Notes under the pieces: generated by a model
What the model saw: only the letters and a program-made list of their open reading frames with translations
Told to the model about the DNA's origin: nothing
The model's database searches: none
Assembly (NCBI GenBank): GCA_013298165.1
Contig: JAAFJU010000003.1
Span: 1-64,000 of the forward strand
Direction of reading: 5' to 3'
Source: Synechococcales cyanobacterium bin31.maxbin.ball.101
GTDB lineage: Bacteria; Cyanobacteriota; Cyanobacteriia; Leptolyngbyales; Leptolyngbyaceae
Length of the DNA: 64,000 bases
Program-made: the position numbers and the translations under genes
Shown here: positions 27,731 to 37,700 of the stretch, piece by piece
Numbering within the stretch: position 1 is the first letter of the stretch
Layout of the letters: every line of letters begins with the position of its first letter

Positions 27731-28228
27731 ATGACCAACACTGCCAACCTTGGACAAACCCTACTCGAAACTGTACAATCGCTACCTCCTCCCCAACAGG
27801 AAGCCGTCCTCCACTTTGCCCGATCGCTCTCCCTGCCCAAGCCCGATCGCCCCGCCCAAATTCAAACCCTCTTACTCGACCTCGAAAAAATCCAGACCCA
27901 TCATGGTGAACCCACGATCGCAGTCTACATTGACAGTCTATTAACTACCATCCGAGACATGCGCGATCGGACCCCTTACAGTCCTTACACCGAAGTCGTC
28001 ATCGCACTACATGATGCGATCGCTGTCCGCAATGCATGGGTCAACTACAGCGCAGAACAATATAGAGGCGCTCACGACATTCTAAAATCCCTATCGCATC
28101 AAACAGAAATTTCTAACGAATCGGCTGAAGAGGCGATTTTAAGTCTAGACAGTCTTGGCTTTGACACTTTACCTTTGAGAATGCTGCCCAATCTCGGTCA
28201 GCTTGACAACACTGCCAACCAGGATTAA
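27731..28228 (+). CDS. DUF2281-like antitoxin candidate
   Basis: This is a 165-residue protein. Its N-terminus, LLETVQSLPPPQQEAVLHFARSL, fits the DUF2281 pattern found in small antitoxins of cyanobacteria; the rest is helical and not recognised. It ends five bases before a gene with PIN-domain features, the usual order for an antitoxin-toxin pair. The pair sits 42 bases after drmMI and splits the DISARM operon. The length exceeds most antitoxins, so the C-terminal ~110 residues probably do something extra. The assignment is moderate and rests on the N-terminal pattern and context. Confidence 0.6.
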   Translation: MTNTANLGQTLLETVQSLPPPQQEAVLHFARSLSLPKPDRPAQIQTLLLDLEKIQTHHGEPTIAVYIDSLLTTIRDMRDRTPYSPYTEVVIALHDAIAVRNAWVNYSAEQYRGAHDILKSLSHQTEISNESAEEAILSLDSLGFDTLPLRMLPNLGQLDNTANQD

Positions 28229-28233
28229 CAAAC

Positions 28234-29100
28234 ATGGCAGAAAAAACCTCCCAGCCCAGTTTTCTCGATACCTCAGTTTTACGATCGCTTTTGTTAGGCA
28301 CTGAAACCTATCGAAACTACCTCCAGCAAGCTTTAGATCCGCGATCGCCTCATACTTCTAGCTATGTACAGATGGAGATGCGACGGAGCTTTCTGATTAA
28401 CCTCATCGCTTTCTACTTCATCGTCAGCTTAGACACGATTCCCACCCTAAATGACGCAATCAGCTTCTGGAATAACGAATTTAAAACAAGTCGGCTCAAA
28501 GCCTTTATTCAATTTCTGCCAGAACTAACCACGCTCATCCATGCCCATCAGCTAGACAGCAGCAATCCAAACGACAAAGAAAATATACTTTATCTCATCG
28601 GATTGTACATCAAACGCTTCGAGCTAATCTTGAGAAGAAAATTTCCAAACACAGGGCAAGATGCCACCGCTTGCACCCGCGCACTGATCCCACTTCAAAT
28701 CAAGCTCGATGAAATGGCTCAAGGCTTAAAAACATTCCTGGAAAAGTTTGAGGATACTAAAACTTGCCGAGAGCAATGTCGCATTGATCAGTTTTTATTA
28801 GAAGAGCATCGCAGCAGTCTTGAAACTTACATTCAGCAAGCCACCCAATTAAAACAGAGCAAAGAAAATAAAGGCTTTATAGAAATTACCACCAGTTTAC
28901 AAACAATCCTTGAAGGAGGCGCTAAAGCCTGTTCATGCACAAGATGCAGCAAGATTGGCGATGCTGTGATTGCATTAGATGCTCCTCGAACAATGCAGTT
29001 AGAGCACAGCGATCGTTCATTTAACTACTTATGTCCACCCATTGAGCAATCACATCGCTTACACCCTTCTGAAAATCAAATCATTCGAGGATCGATATAA
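28234..29100 (+). CDS. PIN-like toxin candidate with Cys cluster
   Basis: This 288-residue protein is framed by PIN-like elements. The start has FLDTSVLRSLL, the first-strand Asp of PIN RNases. The end has GDAVIALDAPRTMQLEHSDRSFNYLCPP, resembling the conserved GDAVIAA and late-Asp segments. Between them lies a ~200-residue helical insert that ends in a CSCTRC cluster, unusual for PIN domains (typically ~130-140 residues); the cluster may bind zinc. If active it would be a metal-dependent RNase held by the upstream antitoxin candidate. The stop codon abuts the second copy of a 29-bp direct repeat (29101-29129), a sign that this gene pair was inserted. Confidence 0.6.
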   Translation: MAEKTSQPSFLDTSVLRSLLLGTETYRNYLQQALDPRSPHTSSYVQMEMRRSFLINLIAFYFIVSLDTIPTLNDAISFWNNEFKTSRLKAFIQFLPELTTLIHAHQLDSSNPNDKENILYLIGLYIKRFELILRRKFPNTGQDATACTRALIPLQIKLDEMAQGLKTFLEKFEDTKTCREQCRIDQFLLEEHRSSLETYIQQATQLKQSKENKGFIEITTSLQTILEGGAKACSCTRCSKIGDAVIALDAPRTMQLEHSDRSFNYLCPPIEQSHRLHPSENQIIRGSI

Positions 29101-29129
29101 ATCGGCTCCTACAACTGAATCACAATCGG
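29101..29129 (+). repeat. 29-bp direct repeat, copy 2 (after the PIN-like gene)
   Basis: Partner of 27546-27574 with 28 of 29 bases identical. It starts with the first base after the PIN-like stop codon, and similarity to drmMI ends abruptly at its right edge. This fragment of the methyltransferase gene is non-coding here. Confidence 0.9.
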
Positions 29130-29163
29130 GGATTATAATAACACTTAGGTACTTTGAACAGTA

Positions 29164-29424
29164 ATGACCACCATGCAAACCCTTCAACTCCGATCGCGCA
29201 CCGCCCCCGACGGCACCATCACCCTCCAGCTTCCCCCCGAACTCGCCAACCAAGACTTCGACTTTACGATCGTCTACCAACCGATCGACCCCACGCCGCC
29301 CCCCACAGAACCCGACCCACTCATCGGTCTATTTTCCGGCTCCCCCAACCTCGCCACCGACGCCGAAACCCTCCTCCAGCAGACCATTGAGCCACAAACC
29401 GGATGGTCATGGAAACAGTCATAG
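29164..29424 (+). CDS. VapB-like antitoxin candidate
   Basis: This 86-residue protein overlaps the PIN-toxin gene by 22 bases, the usual arrangement of small antitoxin genes. The N-terminal half, LQLRSRTAPDGTITLQLPPEL, resembles the DNA-binding strand region of short AbrB/VapB-like cyanobacterial antitoxins. The C-terminal half (PDPLIGLFSGSPNLATDAETLLQQ) looks like a toxin-wrapping tail. It may start at 29164 or at the second ATG, 29173. Confidence 0.65.
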   Translation: MTTMQTLQLRSRTAPDGTITLQLPPELANQDFDFTIVYQPIDPTPPPTEPDPLIGLFSGSPNLATDAETLLQQTIEPQTGWSWKQS

Positions 29425-29822
29425 CAGACACCGGATTTGTCGTCGCTCTCCTCAACCAAACCGATCGCCGTCACCTCGACGTCCAGCCAATCTATCTCCA
29501 ATATCCAAAAATTCTTCTCCCCAAAACCGTCTTCGTCGAAGTCGCCTATCTCATCGGACGCGACGCCGGAATCCCCACCACGATCGCCTTCCTCCGCAAC
29601 ATCCAAAAAAGCCGATTTCAACCAATCGATCTGATCGATCAAGACCTCGACCGGATCGCCGACATCCTCGAACAATACCTCGATAGTCGAGTGGACTTCG
29701 TAGATGCCAGCGTCATGGCGATCGCCGAACGTTGCAACATCAAAACCGTCCTCACCCTCGATCAAAGAGATTTCCGCCTCTTCCGCCCAAACCACTGCGA
29801 CGCCTTCACCCTACTGCCGTAG
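29403..29822 (+). CDS. PIN-domain toxin (VapC-like)
   Basis: This 139-residue protein is a canonical PIN-domain RNase. IADTGFVVALLN carries the first Asp; VFVEVAYLIG the Glu; VDFVDASVMAIAERC the third acidic pair; VLTLDQRDFRLF the last Asp. All expected acidic residues are present, so it is probably active and cuts RNA when not bound by its antitoxin. The start at 29403 overlaps the antitoxin gene; METVIADTGF at 29409 is also possible. The pair lies inside the DISARM block, where it may stabilise the locus or act as a backup abortive response; that is inference. Confidence 0.85.
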   Translation: MVMETVIADTGFVVALLNQTDRRHLDVQPIYLQYPKILLPKTVFVEVAYLIGRDAGIPTTIAFLRNIQKSRFQPIDLIDQDLDRIADILEQYLDSRVDFVDASVMAIAERCNIKTVLTLDQRDFRLFRPNHCDAFTLLP

Positions 29823-29990
29823 CAACATTGCGATCGCCCTTCGGGAAGAACAGAGGAGTTTGTTTCGGGGAGTGAAGGTTCGATCGTGAGAGTTGTAACA
29901 TTTGTTAATACGGCATCAGTCGATCGACTTTTTACGTGAAAATAGTACACAGTTATTTCTTTGTCCTTCTCGCGATCGATCGTTGACCTA

Positions 29991-30524
29991 ATGTCTCCAC
30001 CCGAACCCAGTACAGGCACCTACAGCACAATTCATCAGGAAGAATTTAGCTATGCTTTCATTAGTGCGATCGCAACCGCCGCAGGATACACCGTAAAACT
30101 CGCAACTCGGTCCGAAGACATTGCGGGAGCCGACCTCACGATCGCGGCTCCCGGCGTCACAGGCAAAGTTACAAAATCTCCTGTATGCGATGCTCAAGTC
30201 AAATGCACGACTGACATTAGCATCGTCAAGAAAACCCACATCCACTACCCCTTACAGATTCACAACTATAATCGACTCATCGCCAACACCTTCAAACCCC
30301 AACTTCTCATCGTCGTTCTCATTCCCAAAAACCTCCCCGATTGGCTCCAGAGCACCGAAACCGAAACGACCCTTCAACGCTGCGCCTACTGGATTTCGCT
30401 GAGAGGAGATCCTCCAAGTACCAACAACGAAAAAATCACCATCCGTATTCCTAGGAGCCAAATCCTCACCCCAAAATCTCTCCAAGACATCATGCAACGT
30501 ATCGCGGACGCGGAAGACCTATGA
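29991..30524 (+). CDS. DUF4365-like nuclease candidate
   Basis: This 177-residue protein resembles DUF4365, a PD-(D/E)XK-type putative nuclease family. HQEEFSYAFISAIATAAGYTV is the typical N-terminal helix. GADLTI holds an Asp, and CDAQVKCT the Q-x-K element of the nuclease core. A central HYPLQIHNYNRLI and a C-terminal ILTPKSLQDIM follow, as in the family. An earlier TTG at 29961 would add ten residues; the ATG at 29991 fits better. ATGA overlap with the next gene shows tight coupling, so the two products probably act together. Confidence 0.72.
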   Translation: MSPPEPSTGTYSTIHQEEFSYAFISAIATAAGYTVKLATRSEDIAGADLTIAAPGVTGKVTKSPVCDAQVKCTTDISIVKKTHIHYPLQIHNYNRLIANTFKPQLLIVVLIPKNLPDWLQSTETETTLQRCAYWISLRGDPPSTNNEKITIRIPRSQILTPKSLQDIMQRIADAEDL

Positions 30525-31720
30525 ATTTCCCTAGCCTCACCCTCAAACAATGTAGCTCTATTAGTCCGCAGACCGTCCTCGACTATCTGCACCATCAACA
30601 ATGGCAAGAAACCGAATCCGTCCCCAATCACCACAGCATTTGGGAACTCTCTCATCCCGAAGAAGGAAAGCTCCAAATTCTCCTTCCCCTCAATGCAGAA
30701 ATTCCCGACTTCCCCGATCGGATGCATGATCTCATCCAGGTCATTGCCTTTGTCGAAAACCGATCAGAAACTGAGATCTTCAACGACTTCGCCAACGTCA
30801 CCCAAATCGCTAAAGACCTCGGTCGCGAAATCCTAAACCTCCATCTCTACTTCAACAAAGACCAATCCCAACCCGAAGCCCCCGCCAAAAAACTCGGCAA
30901 CATCCTCTCATCTCTGCAAGACACCCTCGACGCAATCGGGCAAGTCGAAGGCGGACGCGCCACCCCACTCGGCAAAATCGCACAAGAAATCACCCAACGC
31001 ACCAGCCTAGATGTGATCAGCTTCTTCAAAGGCTCCTTTGGGATTCGCCTTGCAGCAGCCCCCGCCCCCGCTCAACTCAACCTCATTCAGGAACCACTAG
31101 CAGAAACCGCCATTAAAGGCTTCATCGACCTCATCAACAGCAGCGAAAACAAATCTAAATTAAGCAAACTACTTAAAAAATACCAACACCGAACCACCTC
31201 TCATTATCGTAAATTTCTCATCGCCCTCACCGACTCCGAAGCCGATCTCCGCATTGAATGGGGTTCCACCAACCCTGAAAAAAGCAGCACCGTCAACCTC
31301 TCTAGCCTCGACGCATGGCGAGCGATCGCAATTTGTAGCGAACTCGTCACCAACGAACCCGAAGAATATGAAATCATCGGAAAACTCTGGGCAGTAGACA
31401 GCAAACGAAAAACCTTCCGACTAGAAGACATCTACGAAGGAAAACCCTACTTCGGCAAAATATCCGACGACGTTTTGACATCCGGCGTAGAAATGATCGC
31501 CAGCCCACCCAGAACCTATCGAGCCAGAATCCAAGGCACCCTCAAAGAAAATCCCAACACAGGCGAAGCCTCCCTAGAATACAAACTCATCGCCCTAGCC
31601 CCATGGGACAAAACCGTCCCCACCGAAGATCCCACAACAACCCACGAAGCCACAACTGACACCCTTCCCACCGATCGTCCCCGCCGAAAAAGCACCAAGA
31701 AATCTCGGAACATCGCATAG
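30521..31720 (+). CDS. Hypothetical partner of the DUF4365-like nuclease
   Basis: I do not recognise a family in this 399-residue protein. The N-terminal ~100 residues look globular (QTVLDYLHHQQWQE; KLQILLPLNAEIPDFPDRMHDLIQVIA). The middle is helical, residues about 240-370 are beta-rich (FRLEDIYEGKPYFGKISDDV), and the C-terminus is a basic Lys/Arg tail (RPRRKSTKKSRN) suggesting nucleic-acid contact. The ATGA overlap with the nuclease gene indicates a stoichiometric partner, possibly target recognition or immunity; this is inference. Confidence 0.75.
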   Translation: MNFPSLTLKQCSSISPQTVLDYLHHQQWQETESVPNHHSIWELSHPEEGKLQILLPLNAEIPDFPDRMHDLIQVIAFVENRSETEIFNDFANVTQIAKDLGREILNLHLYFNKDQSQPEAPAKKLGNILSSLQDTLDAIGQVEGGRATPLGKIAQEITQRTSLDVISFFKGSFGIRLAAAPAPAQLNLIQEPLAETAIKGFIDLINSSENKSKLSKLLKKYQHRTTSHYRKFLIALTDSEADLRIEWGSTNPEKSSTVNLSSLDAWRAIAICSELVTNEPEEYEIIGKLWAVDSKRKTFRLEDIYEGKPYFGKISDDVLTSGVEMIASPPRTYRARIQGTLKENPNTGEASLEYKLIALAPWDKTVPTEDPTTTHEATTDTLPTDRPRRKSTKKSRNIA

Positions 31721-31738
31721 AGCGTAACCCTAATAAAA

Positions 31739-32506
31739 ATGAAAACTCTATTTCTGAGTTGGCAAGATCCAGTCAGCCGCGCTTGGTTTCCGATCGGCAA
31801 ACTCACTCACGATGGGCGACTATACCACTTCGTCTACATCCAAGGCGCGATCGAAGCCCACCAAAAAGCAGATTTCCAACCCATCATCTCCTTTCCTGAC
31901 TTTTACCAAACCTACGGATCCCCAGAGCTGTTCCCCCTGTTCAACAACCGTCTTCTCCGAAGCAGCCGTCCCGACTATCCCGACTTCATTCAATGGCTCA
32001 ACCTACCCAAAGATAAAAACGATCCGATCGCCATCCTCTCCCGCAGCGGCGGCAAACGCGAAACCGACACCTTTGAGGTCTTCCCCTCTCCAGAACTCAG
32101 CGATGACGGCAACTACCACATTCACTTTTTCGTCCACGGACAGCGCCACCTCCCGATCGAAGCTCAACAACATCTTTACCAACTGAGACCCGGACAACCC
32201 CTCAGCCTCCTCCACGATGCCCAAAATCCCTATGACTCCCGCGCCCTACTCATCCGCACCGACGATCTGCATCTCGTAGGCTACTGTCCCCGCTACCTCA
32301 CCCAAGACTTTTTTGAACTGGTGATCAATAATCCCGACCAAGTGACGACCACGATCGAACGCATCAATCCCCCACCCACCCCCGTCCAATTCCGCTTCCT
32401 ATGCAGCCTCACCGCAAAATGGAATTCCGACTTCCAGCCCTTTTCAGCCGCGATTTACACCCCGATCGCCGCCGTAGAAACTGAAAATCAGCTCGTACTC
32501 CTCTAA
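31739..32506 (+). CDS. HIRAN-domain protein
   Basis: This is a 255-residue protein. The first ~95 residues are a HipA-N-like leader seen in bacterial HIRAN proteins (FLSWQDPVSRAWFPIGKL; FPLFNNRLLRSSRPDYPDF). Residues about 130-195 are a HIRAN domain: FFVHGQRHLP, then RPGQPLSLLHDAQNPYDSRALLI, then LVGYCPRYL, matching the family's NPYD-x-x-A and VGY-x-P elements. HIRAN domains bind 3'-OH single-stranded DNA ends in HLTF-type remodelers, so a DNA-end sensing role is plausible. It sits between the DUF4365 pair and the UvrD-like gene on the same strand. Confidence 0.82.
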   Translation: MKTLFLSWQDPVSRAWFPIGKLTHDGRLYHFVYIQGAIEAHQKADFQPIISFPDFYQTYGSPELFPLFNNRLLRSSRPDYPDFIQWLNLPKDKNDPIAILSRSGGKRETDTFEVFPSPELSDDGNYHIHFFVHGQRHLPIEAQQHLYQLRPGQPLSLLHDAQNPYDSRALLIRTDDLHLVGYCPRYLTQDFFELVINNPDQVTTTIERINPPPTPVQFRFLCSLTAKWNSDFQPFSAAIYTPIAAVETENQLVLL

Positions 32507-32647
32507 CACAAGAAAATCGCCCAAAATCCCCCCAGACAGAATTAATCTCGCTATACTGAGGTGCCAGTACCCTGCCAATATCACTTGCCAGCATCGCTTG
32601 CCAGCATCGATCGATATGGCGATCGCCCCGCCACCCCCAGCGCCTCC

Positions 32648-34747
32648 ATGTCCTTCGAGATCATCCACAAACCCACCTTCACCAACCAACTCCTCACCAT
32701 CCCCAAAGAGCGAGTCGTACAGGTCTTAGAAAAAATTGAAGTCTTGCGTAAAGACCCCAGCCCCCACGGCACCCTCAAGAAAAAGCTCCATGGTTACGAA
32801 GGAGCCGTCTATCGTCTGCGATCGGGCGACTACCGCATCATCTACACCTACGGCGACGGCTGGGTTTCACTCCTAGGCGTAGATAGCCGAAAAGATGTCT
32901 ATCGCGGCACCAAACTCTACGCCGAAGAAGCCACGATCGACATCAAAAAAGTCTCCGACCTAGAACTCCTCCTTCTCCCACAGTCACCCTCACACCCTGC
33001 CACCCCGCCAGCCCATTCCCAGCCCGAAGATCCACTCCCCAAGCTCCCCACCGAAGACCTGCTCACCCAACTCCTCATCCCTACCCATTATTTTCCCCTT
33101 CTCCTGCCCTGCCAAACCCTCGACGACCTTCTCGCCGCCGACATTCCAAGTCACCTGCGCGATCGTCTCTTCGACTGCCTCACCAACCCCAACTTTGACC
33201 AAGTTCTCCACCAACCCGACCTCCGCACCGGAGACCCCAACGACCTACTTCGATTCAAAGAAGGCGAACTCCTCGGCTTCCTGCTCCACCTCAACCCCGA
33301 ACAAGAAAAATTTGTCACCTGGTCCCTAAAAGCCAGCGGACCCACCCTCGTCAAAGGCAGTCCCGGCACCGGAAAAAGTACAATCGCCCTCTACCGCGTC
33401 CGCACCCTCATCGAGCACCTCAAAACCCAAGGCAACCCCCAACCCCGCATCCTCTTTACCACCTATACCAACGCCCTCGTCACCTTCTCCCGCCAGCTTC
33501 TCGATAGCCTTCTAGGGGAGGATCGCACCTGCGTCACGGTCAAAACCGCCGACGCGATCGTCTACAACCTCCTCACCGAAAACGGACCCAAACCTACGAT
33601 CGCCAACGACGCCGACCTCCGAAAAGCATTACAAAAAGCACTGCCCACCACGATCGCCACCCTCGACGGCAACCTCCTCCAGCAACAAGCCCAACGCCAA
33701 ATCCTCCAACGCCTCACCCCCGACTACCTCCTCCAAGAACTCAACACCCTGATCGATGGACGCACCCTCCTCACACTCGAAGACTACCAAGCCACTCCCC
33801 GCACCGGACGATCGATCGCCCTCAACAAAATCCAACGTCAAGCCATCTGGCACCTCCGCCACCACATTCTCCAAAACCTCAAAACCAACAACCTCGAAAC
33901 CTGGTCCCAACTGCGAAACCGCGCCCTCACGATCGTCGAAAGCGCCCCCAACGTCCCCAAATACGATGCCGTCATCATCGACGAAGCCCAAGACCTCGAT
34001 CCCAATATCCTCCGTCTCCTCACCACCCTCTGCATCGCCCCCAACCGTCTCTTCGTCACCGCCGATGCCAACCAATCCATCTATGGCAGTGGCTTCCGCT
34101 GGCAAGACATCCACACCGATCTAAAATTCACCGGACGCACCGGAATCCTTCGCACCAATCACCGCACCACCCGCGAAATCAGCGAAGCTGCCCACAGCTA
34201 TCTCTCCGACAGCCAACTTGACCCAGAGATCACCGATCGCGACTATATCCACACCGGACCTTCACCCGCCGTCCGATCGATCGCCACCCACTTCGATGAA
34301 GCCCAACTCCTCACCCAATTCTGCAAAACCGCCACCCGCGAATTCCGCCTCGGCATCAACGCCTGCGCCATCCTCGTCCCCAACGAAACTATTGGCAAAA
34401 ACCTCGCAGGGAAGTTAAATAGTCTAGGTTTACCTGCACAATACATGGCGAGTAAAGATCTCAATCTCAACGTCCCCCAAGTCAAAATCCTCACCCTCAA
34501 ATCTGCCAAAGGACTGGAATTTCCCATCGTCGCGATCGCAGGCTTCCTTGGCACTACCTATCCAAAAATCCCTAAAGGTAGCTCAGAAGCCGAAATTCAA
34601 GAACTCCTTGCCCGCGAACGTCGTACACTTTTTGTCGGGATGACCCGTGCCATGCGCGCACTCCTTATCCTCACCCCCACCTCCAAACCCTCACCCCTCC
34701 TCCAAAACTTCGACAACGCTCTCTGGAACCTCGGTCAACCCGCATGA
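32648..34747 (+). CDS. RelE-like domain fused to UvrD-type helicase
   Basis: This 699-residue fusion begins with a RelE/ParE-type module (about 1-90; LHGYEGAVYRLRSGDYRIIYTY and VLGVDSRKDVYR-like strands). A UvrD/Rep superfamily 1 helicase follows: Walker A GSPGTGKST (Lys243), DEAQD (445-449), TADANQSIYGSGFRW, LRTNHRTTREI, LKSAKGLEFPIV and VGMTRAMRAL. All SF1 motifs look intact. The ATG at 32648 gives MSFEIIHKPTF, a normal RelE-type start; a longer frame to 32561 is less likely. The stop overlaps the drmA ATG (ATGA), so this gene is translationally coupled to the DISARM core and may work with it. Confidence 0.88.
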   Translation: MSFEIIHKPTFTNQLLTIPKERVVQVLEKIEVLRKDPSPHGTLKKKLHGYEGAVYRLRSGDYRIIYTYGDGWVSLLGVDSRKDVYRGTKLYAEEATIDIKKVSDLELLLLPQSPSHPATPPAHSQPEDPLPKLPTEDLLTQLLIPTHYFPLLLPCQTLDDLLAADIPSHLRDRLFDCLTNPNFDQVLHQPDLRTGDPNDLLRFKEGELLGFLLHLNPEQEKFVTWSLKASGPTLVKGSPGTGKSTIALYRVRTLIEHLKTQGNPQPRILFTTYTNALVTFSRQLLDSLLGEDRTCVTVKTADAIVYNLLTENGPKPTIANDADLRKALQKALPTTIATLDGNLLQQQAQRQILQRLTPDYLLQELNTLIDGRTLLTLEDYQATPRTGRSIALNKIQRQAIWHLRHHILQNLKTNNLETWSQLRNRALTIVESAPNVPKYDAVIIDEAQDLDPNILRLLTTLCIAPNRLFVTADANQSIYGSGFRWQDIHTDLKFTGRTGILRTNHRTTREISEAAHSYLSDSQLDPEITDRDYIHTGPSPAVRSIATHFDEAQLLTQFCKTATREFRLGINACAILVPNETIGKNLAGKLNSLGLPAQYMASKDLNLNVPQVKILTLKSAKGLEFPIVAIAGFLGTTYPKIPKGSSEAEIQELLARERRTLFVGMTRAMRALLILTPTSKPSPLLQNFDNALWNLGQPA

Positions 34748-37700
34748 AAACCATTCAGCTTCCCACCATTCTCCCCGGCAATCTCGATCTCACCGAACTC
34801 AATCAACAACTGCGCGATCAACAGATCCAACTGGATTGGAGTGCCGTGGTTTCTGCATCTGAAGAGCATCTTGTCATACTCTTTCAAGGATTAGACTTAT
34901 CGGATGATAGTGATGTCCTTGGCATAGACGATCGTATTTCAGATGCCATTCAAAATCGAATCCTCCTGGCATTTAATCAAATTAGCAACCAAGCTCAAGA
35001 GAAGCAATCCCAAAAATCCAAAAAGCAATCCAAAAAGCAATCTAAAAAATCTGCCCAGCCCGTCACCTGGACCCAACCCGCTTTACTGGAAGCCCAATTT
35101 GTCGCAACCACTTCAAGCCCTACCGATTTACTCAGTGCAGACGGTCAAGGCAATCTCATCGAACTCCAACTCGTGCCCACCCAGCCAGAAGTCTCCACGC
35201 CACTTCCAGCCCGCGTTCTCACCCGATCGAATCCCTACGAACTCCGTGCCCAGCTAGAAACCGCCATCTTAAAAGACCTCCATGGTCCCGCTGGAGGAGA
35301 CTATGAAGAAGTCGATGAGTCTCGGGTCAGCGATCGTTATCTCGTCGGACTGATCGCGCCCCTCCATCGACGGACCATTGCAAACGTGACCATCACCTCG
35401 ATCGCAGACGATGAAAATGATGATTCCCGATCGGGCAGCGTAGACGAATCCCCCGAACAACTCGATCCCCTCTCACTCTCCACCGGAAGCACCACCGAAG
35501 ACGGCACCACCGAACTAGCAAACCCTGTCAATGAGAGCATGTTGCCCTCATCCATTGGACTTAGTTTTTGCATCGACGCAACCGCAATGGCAATCCAAGT
35601 AACTGCCTCCTGGGGACAATATGAAAAAGGCAAAAGCGAACTCGCCACCACCTCCACCGGATCAGCCAAAACAGTCTGGAAACGTCGTCCGATCGAAAAG
35701 ACATCCCCAGCCATTCCGCTAAAAATTGGCGCAATCGCCCCTTGGAAAGTCGATCGCGATCGCGAGGTCTATGTTAAAGGTCAAATGCGAAAGCAAGGCG
35801 ATGACTGGATTGCAACCGTATTTTTAGTCAATGAACAACGGGAGCAGCAACAGCTTCCAGATTTATATTGGCTCTTCCAACCCGAACTCACCATTCGATC
35901 GGCAACGCCCGCAAACCCAGATATCTTCATCAAAAAACTCACCCGCCGCGAACCAGGGAAACTAGACGACGAAATTCATAGGGAAGAGCAGCGCATGGCA
36001 ATGCTCTATCGGAACCAAGTCGAATTCGCAGTCGGACACAGTGTCGGCATTCACGCCACCGAATCTCCCCACAATCCCCAACGTGCCACCCACCTTTCAA
36101 CTCGCGTCGTCCCCACCTACGAAGTTCCCCAATCCCAGCCCCCGAGCGTAACAGAGATCCCAGCCCTTGCCGGACTCGCACTGGATATGAAAGTCCTCGC
36201 TGAAACCCCCTTAAGCGATCTCCCAGCACAACTTCAACCCCTCACCCTTGCCTACTCACAATGGATCGACCAACAGACCATACGCCTCAGTGACCCAACA
36301 ACCGGACTCGATCCCTATGAAGAAATTGCAAAAGGGGCGATCGAAGACTGCCAAAAAGCACTCCAACGGATTCAAGCTGGAATTGATCTCCTTGCCACCC
36401 AGCCACAAGCTGCCGAAGCCTTTTCCTTTATGAATCGCGCCATGTGGCAACAACGGGTTCATGCACTCTACGCCGAACAAAAACGTCGAGGGGAAACCGA
36501 AACTCTAGAATCGATCGATATCCCCAAAAACCGAACTTGGCGAACGTTCCAACTAGCATTCATTCTGCTCAACCTCCCCAGTATTACCAACCTTGAGCAT
36601 CCCGATCGAATCCATCCGACCCAAGCCGTAGCCGATCTCCTCTGGTTCCCGACAGGCGGCGGTAAAACCGAAGCCTATTTAGGTTTGACTGCCTATACGA
36701 TCGCCCTTCGTCGCCTCCAAGGAACGATATCAGGGCGATCGGGCGAATATGGTGTTGCCGTCTTAATGCGCTACACCCTTCGTCTCCTAACCCTGCAACA
36801 ATTCCAACGAGCCACAGCACTCATCTGCGCCTGTGAAGCCATTCGCCGGGATGATGTCCAGAAATGGGGTAAAGAACCCTTCCGAATTGGACTTTGGGTT
36901 GGAAAACACACAACGCCTAACACCACAGAACAAAGCCATGAAGTCCTCCAACAGAAAAAAGAAAGTTATCAGGGAGCCAGCAGTGGTTCACCCCATCAAC
37001 TCACCAATTGCCCCTGGTGTGGAACCCAGATTCAAGCCGATCGACATATCCATGTTGAGTCTTTTAAGCAAGGCAGCGGAAGGACACTGACCTACTGTGG
37101 TGACTCCCTCGGGCGATGCCTATTTAGTCAAAAGCAATCCCCTAAAGAAGGGCTTCCAGTTGTCGTTGTCGATGACGAAATCTATCGATTACTCCCAACC
37201 TTGCTCATTGCCACCGTCGATAAATTTGCACAAATGCCCTGGAATGGCAAAACGCAAATGCTCTTTGGACAAGTGGATGGGTATTGCACTCGCCATGGAT
37301 TTCGATCGCCCGAAATCGAAGATAGCGATTCCCATCCCGCCCGCCATGGGAACCCCGCTGCTCGAACCATTCCCATGAATCCGCTCCGTCCACCGGATCT
37401 CATTATTCAAGATGAACTCCATCTGATCAGTGGACCGCTCGGCACCCTCGTGGGACTCTATGAAACAGCCGTAGACCACCTCTGTTCCTGGGAAGTCAAT
37501 GGTCAAACTGTCCGCCCCAAAGTCATCGCATCCACTGCCACCATCCGCCAAGCCCGCGAACAAATTCACCAATTATTTCTACGCGAGGTCCAAATCTTTC
37601 CGCCTCAAGGCTTAGACATCACCGATAATTTCTTCTCTCGCCAACGCACCCCCAATGCCGAAACGCCCGGTCGTCGCTACATCGGCATCTGTGCCAGTGG

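Noticed and set aside
27690-29160. Composite transposon or insertion sequence
   Set aside because: The bracketing 29-bp repeats are direct, no transposase gene lies between them and no terminal inverted repeats are seen; called an insertion footprint instead.
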